DNA from: Flavobacteriales bacterium
GTDB lineage: Bacteria; Bacteroidota; Bacteroidia; Flavobacteriales_D; Sanyastnellaceae
NCBI GenBank assembly: GCA_015660615.1
Contig: DQKQ01000029.1
Location: forward strand, 1-12,484
Direction: 5' to 3'
DNA: 12,484 nucleotides
Shown: piece after piece, positions 7,609 to 12,484 of the stretch
Layout: each line of letters starts with the position of its first letter
How positions within the stretch are numbered: position 1 is the stretch's first letter
Notes under the pieces: generated by a model
What the model was told of the DNA's origin: nothing
The model's input: only the letters and a program-made list of their open reading frames with translations
Databases searched by the model: none
Made by a program: the position numbers and the translations under genes

Positions 7609-8745
7609 TACTCTGTCTGCGGATGTGTCATTAAAAAGCTTTTCAATTGCGGCCTCCTCTTTAAAAGTCAATTCGACATTTCGCCTAGCCATTACTTTTT
7701 TAGCTGTACTTATTGCTTGCTCTATTCGGTGTTCTATAACTCCTTCAGAACCACCCCATGTAAATGATGGTATATGTTTTTCGGGAGCTCCTTTACCGAA
7801 AACATTGCAAAAAGCTCCTACAACAGTTGCTGTATTGAAAGCTGTGTGTATAGCCGTTTTACTGTGGTCTCCCATTAATAACCCACAGAAAATGCGGCCT
7901 CCATTAATTAGTTTACGTTCTTTAGCGCTATAGAGTTTAACCTCTCCGTAGGTGTTTTTTAAGTTACTTGTAGTCGTCTCTGCTCCTAAGTTACACCAGG
8001 ATCCGATTACACTATTTCCTACAAATCCACCGTGACCTTTGTTTGAATAATCATGCATTACTATGTTACTTACTTCACCTCCTACTTTACAGTGTTGTCC
8101 TATAGAAGTTGGGCCGTAAATCTGACTCCCCATTTTCACAGTACTATTTTCTCCAAGGGCAAATGGCCCTCTAATACAAGATCCTTCCATAATCTCTGAA
8201 TGGGGCCCTATAATAACATCACCACTTTCTGTATTTATCGTACAACTCCTTATTTTTACTCCTGGCGATATATGAACTTGTTCTAAATCACCATGAAAAA
8301 ACACACCATTCATAGCCCAAGATTCTCGCTCAGATTCATTTAAACTTCTTGCTCCCCAAACGAGCTTCAGTCGGTTAATATCAGCTCTTATTCCCTCTCC
8401 ACATAACTCGAAATAATCTGCAGCAGACGCTGTTAATATTGCAGATACATCGCCACCAACTTCTTTGCTTACATCCCCTTCAATTTCTGCAAGAGTTTCG
8501 CCATTTACAATCCATTTTTCACCCGAAATCATTTGACATACAAATTCTACAGAAGCTTTTGTAGGCATAAGCCTTGAATTGAGTCTAATGCAAGAGGTGT
8601 TTTTAATTTTATTTTCAGCAATAGCCTCAGCCCATTGAGTTGACACAGATCTTACCCCAAAATGTAGTGTTGATGCACATTTCCCGAGGTTTATAGGATA
8701 TAAATTAATGCTTTTAGAGTCTGAGAAAAATATGATGTTTGTCAT
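7606..8745 (-). CDS. glmU: Bacteroidetes-type GlmU family protein (UDP-GlcNAc pyrophosphorylase/acetyltransferase)
   Basis: A 379-residue protein resembling the alternative GlmU family of Bacteroidetes, thought to make UDP-GlcNAc from glucosamine-1-phosphate in the cytoplasm. Residues about 155-320 form a left-handed beta-helix of hexapeptide repeats (VIIGPHSEIMEGSCIRGPFALGEN and similar turns, positions 177-200). They are followed by the acetyltransferase-like loop NIVMHDYSNKGHGGFVG (227-243) and NLGAETTTSNLKNTYG (252-267), strong family markers. The N-terminal part (about 1-120) corresponds to the nucleotidyltransferase half, but it does not show the LPFTFTRP-like segment I expect near residue 15; it reads LYPINLGKCASTLHFGV (15-31) instead. 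Activity of that half is therefore less certain. The gene is first in the minus-strand run, 61 bp before lon and 61 bp from a divergent gene. A putative sugar acetyltransferase without uridylyltransferase activity is the main alternative. Confidence 0.8.
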   Translation of the reverse strand: MTNIIFFSDSKSINLYPINLGKCASTLHFGVRSVSTQWAEAIAENKIKNTSCIRLNSRLMPTKASVEFVCQMISGEKWIVNGETLAEIEGDVSKEVGGDVSAILTASAADYFELCGEGIRADINRLKLVWGARSLNESERESWAMNGVFFHGDLEQVHISPGVKIRSCTINTESGDVIIGPHSEIMEGSCIRGPFALGENSTVKMGSQIYGPTSIGQHCKVGGEVSNIVMHDYSNKGHGGFVGNSVIGSWCNLGAETTTSNLKNTYGEVKLYSAKERKLINGGRIFCGLLMGDHSKTAIHTAFNTATVVGAFCNVFGKGAPEKHIPSFTWGGSEGVIEHRIEQAISTAKKVMARRNVELTFKEEAAIEKLFNDTSADRV

Positions 8746-8749
8746 GTAG

Positions 8750-8757
8750 CAAACTTA
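8750..8757 (-). promoter_or_regulatory. Possible -7 element (TAnnTTTG) of the glmU-like gene
   Basis: Read on the minus strand, this is TAAGTTTG, an exact match to the TAnnTTTG -7 box of Bacteroidetes promoters. It ends only about four bases before the glmU ATG, so it would give a leaderless or almost leaderless mRNA. No TTTG/TTG -33 box lies at the usual distance, which weakens the call. The true promoter may lie elsewhere in the 61-bp divergent gap. Confidence 0.25.
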
Positions 8758-8806
8758 GGGATATAATTTGTTTGAGAAAAAGCTTATCTTTATTCAAATT
8801 ACTCTG

Positions 8807-11029
8807 ATGAATCTAACGCCTTTTTTATCGATTTCGCGTGTAGTTTATGCATTAAGTTTCCTATTGACTTTTTCGCCTACATCTTTCATAGCCCAGATGA
8901 ATATCTCTCAAGCTATGACCCCGGCGCAATACGTTAATAATGTACTTCTTGGTGAAGGTGTAACTGCTACTAATGTCACATTTTCGGGTTCTTTAGAACA
9001 AATAGGGTATATGACTAATGGAGGTGATTTCGGAATTGAAAGTGGAGTGATTTTAAGTACTGATCAAGCTTCCAATCCTGCTGGCCCATGTAATGAAGGG
9101 TTTTGTGCTTCTTGTCCAAACACAGTGAATGATAACGACTTATTGACAGTAGCAAATTCAGTTCCTCCTTTAATCGGACAAAATTTTACTGTTAATTCTG
9201 TAAACGATGTTTGTATTCTTGAATTCGATTTTCAACCTTCCGGAGATTTTGTATCGTTTAATTATATTTTCGGATCTGATGAGTACCTAGCTTGGGTAAA
9301 TTCTCAATACAACGATATTTTCGCTTTTTTCCTATCTGGCCCTGGAATTACAGGTCCTTTTGCTTCTCCCGCTGGATTCCCAAATGGAGCGGTTAACATA
9401 GCTCAAGTTCCCGATACTGATCCGCCTTTACCCATAACAATTAGCTCTATAAATGATATTTTAAATGAAGAATATTACATAGATAATCCCAATGCTGTTG
9501 ATGCTCCATGCATTAATGGCTATACCGTCCCTTTCACAGCCTCTCATCCTGTAAGTTGCGGACTTACCTATCATATTAAACTTGCCATTGCGGATGGGTC
9601 TGATACTGTTCTAGAATCAATTGTAGTTCTTGAGGAAGGAAGTTTTGGATCGCCTATACCAACAGAGTACGAAGCTACAGCAGCACCAGAATGTGATCCC
9701 GACCCTCTTGACGATATTGTTATTTACTGTGCTTGGGAAGATTGCGGAATTTCTACAATTACGATTAGCCGTCCATGTCTTGTTCCTTCTGTGTATCCGT
9801 TCGCCTTTGAGATAAACGTAGACCCCCTGTCAGAAGCTTCCTTTAATGAGGACATTATAGGTTTGCCAGAAAGTGCAGTTATTCCCATTGGTGAGTATGA
9901 AATAGCTTTATCCTTCACCGTCCCACAAGATTTTATTGATGAGGTAACTGAGGAGTTAATATTAAATATTGTCAGCGGTACGACTGAAAGTTCTATTAGC
10001 GTGTTTATATATGATACACCGCCGCTAGAAGCAGTAACCCCTGATATAGTGACTGTCTTATGCGATGAGTTTGAAACGGTGTGTGTCGAATTAATTCAAG
10101 ACCCGCTTTTAGAATATCCACCGGTAACATACAATTGGACCATAAACGGAATTGATTTTGGAACAGAAGAATGTATAGAACATACATCTTTAACCACGCA
10201 TCTTATGGAAATTTATATCCGTGATGGTTGTGACAGAGAGGTGTATCTCCAAACACTTTTTGAAGTACCATATGATCCATTAGAAATGTCAATGCCAAAT
10301 GACACGCTTTTATGCAATGGTGCGAGTGCACTTCTTGAATTAGATTTCGCTGGTGGCCAGCCTCCATACCAAATACTTTGGGAAAACTTCTTAGATGATG
10401 ATCTCGCTCACACGATTTCACCACCTGTTGGAACTACCTACGAGGTTACTGTTATAGATAACTGTGATTACATGATTACCGGTTCAACACGTGTTGATGT
10501 TGAAACAGTTGAAGCCACTATAATTCGCTATGATCAGGGAGATGACACATATGAATTTGATGTCCTAACTTTTCCAGAAGAGCCCTTTCTTGGAGCATTT
10601 AATTTCTTATGGAATTTCGGAGATGGAGAATTTGGGTACGAAAGAGAAGTAACACATGCATACGATGGATTAGATGAATATGATGCTGCGGTTACTGTTA
10701 CAACTAATAATGGGTGTTTTGATGTTGCAACTGTTCACCTGTATGGATCAGTTATCCTATATATTCCAACAGCTTTTACACCCAACAACGACGGTCTTAA
10801 TGATGCTTTTGAAATTGTAGGAAGACAGATAGAATCTTTTGAATTAGCAATCTATAATAGATGGGGAGATATTGTTTATACTTCGACATCACTTGAAGAT
10901 TCATGGATGGGGAATACATATGACAGTGAGTATTTCGCTCCAGACGGTATGTACCAATGGGTTATTAGGGTTCAGGGGTATGACGTTGATGCTGAAGAGT
11001 TAAGAGGTGTTGTTAACCTTCTTAGATAG
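8807..11029 (+). CDS. Secreted choice-of-anchor L / PKD protein with T9SS type B (gliding-motility-associated) sorting domain
   Basis: A 740-residue acidic surface or secreted protein when started at the ATG at 8807. An in-frame TTG at 8768 would add 13 residues before the signal peptide and is less likely. Residues 1-30 form a signal peptide (hydrophobic core VVYALSFLLTF, probable cleavage after FIAQ). Residues about 31-280 match the choice-of-anchor L domain, with GIESGVILST, FNYIFGSDEY (151-160) and ADGSDTVLESIVVLE near the end. About 295-405 looks Calx-beta-like, and about 411-567 holds two Cys-containing Ig-like or SprB-like modules. A PKD domain follows with WNFGDG (602-607). The C-terminal about 90 residues begin IPTAFTPNNDGLND (653-666) and contain YNRWGDIVY (683-691), the CHU_C/gliding-motility-associated signal for T9SS type B export. 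It probably acts in adhesion or as a surface filament; its binding target cannot be read. It is transcribed away from the glmU operon. Confidence 0.9.
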   Translation: MNLTPFLSISRVVYALSFLLTFSPTSFIAQMNISQAMTPAQYVNNVLLGEGVTATNVTFSGSLEQIGYMTNGGDFGIESGVILSTDQASNPAGPCNEGFCASCPNTVNDNDLLTVANSVPPLIGQNFTVNSVNDVCILEFDFQPSGDFVSFNYIFGSDEYLAWVNSQYNDIFAFFLSGPGITGPFASPAGFPNGAVNIAQVPDTDPPLPITISSINDILNEEYYIDNPNAVDAPCINGYTVPFTASHPVSCGLTYHIKLAIADGSDTVLESIVVLEEGSFGSPIPTEYEATAAPECDPDPLDDIVIYCAWEDCGISTITISRPCLVPSVYPFAFEINVDPLSEASFNEDIIGLPESAVIPIGEYEIALSFTVPQDFIDEVTEELILNIVSGTTESSISVFIYDTPPLEAVTPDIVTVLCDEFETVCVELIQDPLLEYPPVTYNWTINGIDFGTEECIEHTSLTTHLMEIYIRDGCDREVYLQTLFEVPYDPLEMSMPNDTLLCNGASALLELDFAGGQPPYQILWENFLDDDLAHTISPPVGTTYEVTVIDNCDYMITGSTRVDVETVEATIIRYDQGDDTYEFDVLTFPEEPFLGAFNFLWNFGDGEFGYEREVTHAYDGLDEYDAAVTVTTNNGCFDVATVHLYGSVILYIPTAFTPNNDGLNDAFEIVGRQIESFELAIYNRWGDIVYTSTSLEDSWMGNTYDSEYFAPDGMYQWVIRVQGYDVDAEELRGVVNLLR

Positions 11030-11054
11030 GTAATTACCAATTAATTATAATATC

Positions 11055-11070
11055 TTAATAATATTATTAA
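11055..11070. repeat. 16-bp AT-only perfect palindrome after the type B cargo gene
   Basis: TTAATAATATTATTAA is perfectly self-complementary and begins 25 bases after the stop of the upstream plus-strand gene. It is followed by a run of A, not T, on the plus strand, and has no G or C, so it is at best a weak terminator for that gene. The surrounding spacer at 11030-11146 is very AT-rich and must hold the promoter of the next small gene, but I could not pick out a convincing -33/-7 pair. Confidence 0.3.
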
Positions 11071-11146
11071 AAAAACTGTTCAACTTTACCCCAAGTTGCG
11101 TTCATTAGCAGAATCCAATAAAGCGGTTTAATTATAGACGAAACTA

Positions 11147-11407
11147 ATGGCACGTAAAAAGAGAGCAAAAGAGCTACAACCTAATATTAAAGTTCGATTA
11201 GATAGAAGAACTATTATCACGGTTAGAGATCGTAGTAAACTTGATTTTTGGAGAGAAAAATACCCTGCACTTGAAATTTTAGAAGAATCTTATGACAGGC
11301 CAGCGGTGGAAGAGAAGAAGCCCGTAGTTGCTAAGAAACCAGCTGTTAAGTCGGCTAAGAAGCCAGCTGTGAAGTCAGCTAAGAAGTCAGCTAAGAAGTC
11401 AGGGTAA
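11147..11407 (+). CDS. Small basic protein with Lys/Ala/Ser-repeat histone-H1-like tail
   Basis: An 86-residue protein of unknown function. Residues 1-55 start with a basic patch (MARKKRAKE), followed by a compact segment (IKVRLDRRTIITVRDRSKL, then DFWREKYPALEILEE) that could fold into a few strands and a helix. Residues 57-86 form a low-complexity tail of KKPAVKSA units (63-70 and 71-78), then KKSA and KKSG. Such tails are known from bacterial histone-H1-like and some HU proteins, where they bind DNA, so nucleic-acid binding is inferred. The N-terminal part does not match the Hc1-like pattern I remember, and the family is not recognised. Ordered codon use, a clean ATG and a terminator directly after the stop support a real gene. 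It stands alone on the plus strand, convergent with the winged-helix gene. Confidence 0.75.
   Translation: MARKKRAKELQPNIKVRLDRRTIITVRDRSKLDFWREKYPALEILEESYDRPAVEEKKPVVAKKPAVKSAKKPAVKSAKKSAKKSG
11333..11404 (+). repeat. In-frame tandem repeat encoding the KKPAVKSA tail
   Basis: Two 24-bp units (11333-11356 and 11357-11380) differ at only three or so third-codon-like positions and are followed by two 12-bp half units (11381-11392, 11393-11404), each beginning AAGAAG. All units are multiples of three, so gain or loss of a unit changes tail length without a frameshift. A degenerate 18-bp relative (KKPVVA) lies just upstream at 11315-11332. Confidence 0.85.
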
Positions 11408-11426
11408 ACAAAATATTTATGTATAT

Positions 11427-11460
11427 AAAAAAAGTGTAACCTACTTGGTTACACCTTTAT
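11427..11460. terminator. Shared (bidirectional) hairpin terminator
   Basis: An 8-bp perfect stem, GTGTAACC (11434-11441) and GGTTACAC (11447-11454), encloses a 5-base loop. On the minus strand the stem is followed by seven T residues (complement of 11427-11433), a good intrinsic terminator for the winged-helix gene. On the plus strand the following CCTTTATTTAT is T-rich but weaker, so it probably also ends the small basic gene. The position between convergent genes agrees. Confidence 0.85.
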
Positions 11461-11486
11461 TTATGAAGTTTATTATAAAGGTTAGC

Positions 11487-11759
11487 TTATGCTAACTCCC
11501 CATCTTTACTCCAAGGAGCAAATGAGCGTTGTTCTCTTCCTTTCTTAGTTAAGGTGTAGCCATCTTTATTCTGAATAAGTCCATCTAAGTAAAGATTAGT
11601 TATTCTTTCCCCTATGCGTGCTTGCCCCACATGTAAGTTAGTATCTGCTTCAATGCATTTCCAAAAGTTTCTCTCTAAAACGCTAAGTCTTATGTGGCTT
11701 TGGTTTTCAATTTTATGAGTTTGGATGATATCTAAGATCATGAAGTCATACTTATCCAT
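11487..11759 (-). CDS. Small winged-helix-like protein
   Basis: A 90-residue protein when started at the ATG ending at 11759; earlier in-frame ATGs at 11765 and 11801 exist, but the latter adds a hydrophobic stretch (MLAVSYPLILPAMQ) that does not fit a cytoplasmic protein. Residues 45-76 read as a recognition helix plus wing: GQARIGERITNLYLDGLI (45-62), then DGYTLTKKGRE (66-76), the LI-x-DGY-x-LT-x-KG-x-E pattern seen in many small winged-helix DNA-binding proteins. Residues 20-43 would be the preceding helices. A transcription regulator is inferred; no ligand-binding or dimer domain is visible, so it could instead be a small adaptor. The family is not recognised. The strong hairpin just after its stop ends the transcript. 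Its upstream spacer holds phased TTAA boxes that could be its own operator. Confidence 0.7.
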   Translation of the reverse strand: MDKYDFMILDIIQTHKIENQSHIRLSVLERNFWKCIEADTNLHVGQARIGERITNLYLDGLIQNKDGYTLTKKGREQRSFAPWSKDGELA

Positions 11760-11845
11760 TTGCATAGCAGGAAGAATTAAGGGGTAAGATACAGCTAGCA
11801 ATTTAGCCTATAAATAACCACTTTTATGAATTAGCATAACCAGAT

Positions 11846-11894
11846 ATTAACGCTTTGTTAACGAAACTGCTCCAATTGTTAATAACATGTTAAC
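11846..11894. promoter_or_regulatory. Four helically phased (G/A)TTAA(C/T) boxes upstream of the winged-helix gene
   Basis: Boxes ATTAAC (11846-11851), GTTAAC (11857-11862), GTTAAT (11878-11883) and GTTAAC (11889-11894) start 11, 21 and 11 bases apart, so all lie on nearly the same DNA face. The first two share the longer unit TTAACG. They fall in the 165-bp spacer (11760-11924) between two minus-strand genes, about 90-135 bp upstream of the winged-helix start. A multi-site operator is possible. The chance of AT-rich coincidence is real, because TTAA is common in such spacers. No clear -33/-7 promoter pair was found in this spacer. Confidence 0.35.
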
Positions 11895-11924
11895 TCCGTA
11901 AAATCACAGCATGAGAAACATAAT

Positions 11925-12389
11925 TCAGATCTGCTTAAAGTACTTAAAGAACCGATTGATATACCTGATATCTCTATCTGGATAATGTGATGGTCTAAAT
12001 TGAGAATGAAATTTTATCACCTTTCTATTTTTGTCCCAAGCGCAGGCTGAAATACGCACTTTATGATTCCTTGCGCTGGTTAGCAATTCAGTCAATAAGT
12101 TCTCAGTTTTATTTTCACTCCAACGGATTAGTACTGTGTACTTTTTTAGTAAAAGTTGTTTAACCTTTGCTTTGTTGCCTAACTCAACCCATTCTGATGG
12201 TGTTGCAGTTAAATATTGCATCCACTTCATTTGCATCTTTAAGAGTGTTCCTTCAGCGGGGCTGATAAATACAATGTGTCGCCACTTTCTCGGATAATCT
12301 TGTCCTCTGAAGCGCCAACCCTTGAATTTTAGAAATTCCTTAACTACACGTCTTCTAAGAATAAAGTACGAAGTAATCTGAAATTTCAT
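11925..12389 (-). CDS. Unrecognised very basic 154-residue protein
   Basis: I do not recognise this family. The protein is strongly basic (about 34 Lys/Arg against about 11 Asp/Glu) and has six Trp residues. It has no signal peptide and no membrane segment. The N-terminal region has a basic run (RRRVVKEFLKFKGWRFRG, 12-29). The middle may be helical (KMQMKWMQYL at 51-60, then KAKVKQLLLKKYTVLIRW at 73-90). The C-terminus is rich in aromatic and basic residues (RYINRFFKYFKQI, 142-154). Nucleic-acid or ribosome binding is a guess from charge only. Its ATG follows the stop of the partial upstream ORF by four bases, so the two are probably cotranslated or at least cotranscribed. The 165-bp gap to the winged-helix gene suggests a separate unit. 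Confidence 0.6.
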   Translation of the reverse strand: MKFQITSYFILRRRVVKEFLKFKGWRFRGQDYPRKWRHIVFISPAEGTLLKMQMKWMQYLTATPSEWVELGNKAKVKQLLLKKYTVLIRWSENKTENLLTELLTSARNHKVRISACAWDKNRKVIKFHSQFRPSHYPDRDIRYINRFFKYFKQI

Positions 12390-12393
12390 TTAA

Positions 12394-12484
12394 CTAAGAT
12401 ACTGATTCTGTCCAAGTTCCTAAAAATGTTTTGCCAGAACTGAGATATTTATCTAAAATATTTTGAAATTCTGATCGTGATATA
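12394..12484 (-). CDS. 3' end of an unidentified ORF, cut by the window edge
   Basis: An open frame runs from the right edge to a TAG at 12394-12396 and gives the last 29 residues, ISRSEFQNILDKYL followed by SSGKTFLGTWTESVS. The amphipathic helix-like start and the lack of stops suggest real coding sequence, but 91 bases are too few to identify it. It ends four bases before the ATG of the basic 154-residue gene on the same strand, as in an operon. Confidence 0.5.
   Translation of the reverse strand, partial: ISRSEFQNILDKYLSSGKTFLGTWTESVS

Noticed and set aside
7550..7933. Plus-strand open frame opposite glmU
   Set aside because: It lies on the reverse strand of a well-supported hexapeptide-repeat protein and shows no family features; the same holds for the other long antisense frames within lon, the GH3 gene and the cargo gene.
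8768..8806. TTG start for the choice-of-anchor L protein
   Set aside because: The added 13 residues come before a complete signal peptide that starts at the ATG at 8807, and they would take up most of the short divergent gap needed for promoters.
11055..11070. AT palindrome as intrinsic terminator of the type B cargo gene
   Set aside because: It has no G or C in the stem and is followed by A, not T, on the plus strand, so it would not stop transcription well. It is kept only as a repeat.
11147..12484. Right end as a toxin-antitoxin, defence or mobile-element module
   Set aside because: There are no toxin, nuclease, transposase or integrase motifs, no terminal inverted repeats or target-site duplications. 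The genes are small and basic but otherwise uninformative.

Overview
This window looks like a low-GC chromosomal segment of a Bacteroidota bacterium, most likely Flavobacteriales or a close relative. The clade markers are a PorQ-type outer-membrane protein of the type IX secretion system (T9SS), a large secreted protein ending in a gliding-motility-associated (CHU_C, type B) sorting domain, the Bacteroidetes-type GlmU-like protein, and the bacillithiol gene bshA. Strong Shine-Dalgarno sequences are absent, which is also usual in this phylum. There are no RNA genes, IS elements or CRISPR arrays. No stretch over 300 bases lacks a gene.

Left and centre (1-8745, all on the minus strand, read right to left): glmU-like sugar nucleotidyltransferase/acetyltransferase, lon protease, porQ, cmk, a 1006-residue lipoprotein fusing a NagZ-like GH3 glycosidase to a beta-lactamase-fold serine hydrolase, and the start of bshA (cut by the window edge). 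Spacing is tight: 61 bp glmU-lon, 10 bp lon-porQ, about 40 bp porQ-cmk, then two 4-bp ATGA stop/start overlaps (cmk/GH3 and GH3/bshA). This looks like one transcription unit, perhaps with an extra promoter before lon. Three of the products touch N-acetylglucosamine: GlmU makes UDP-GlcNAc, BshA uses it for bacillithiol, and the GH3 protein would free GlcNAc from wall fragments. Lon and Cmk are housekeeping, and PorQ belongs to the T9SS.

Centre right (8746-11146): a 61-bp divergent gap, then a plus-strand gene for a large acidic secreted protein (choice-of-anchor L domain, probable Calx-beta-like and Ig-like modules, PKD domain, type B T9SS sorting domain). An AT-rich spacer with a 16-bp perfect palindrome follows.

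Right end (11147-12484): a small basic protein with a tandem-repeat Lys/Ala/Ser tail (plus strand), a shared hairpin terminator, a small winged-helix-like protein (minus strand), a spacer with four helically phased TTAA boxes, an unrecognised very basic 154-residue protein (minus strand), and the 3' end of another minus-strand ORF. This is the least understood part of the window. No complete new defence or mobile system can be supported here. The best candidates for new biology are the phased-box region next to the winged-helix gene, the unknown basic protein pair, and the histone-tail-like small protein.
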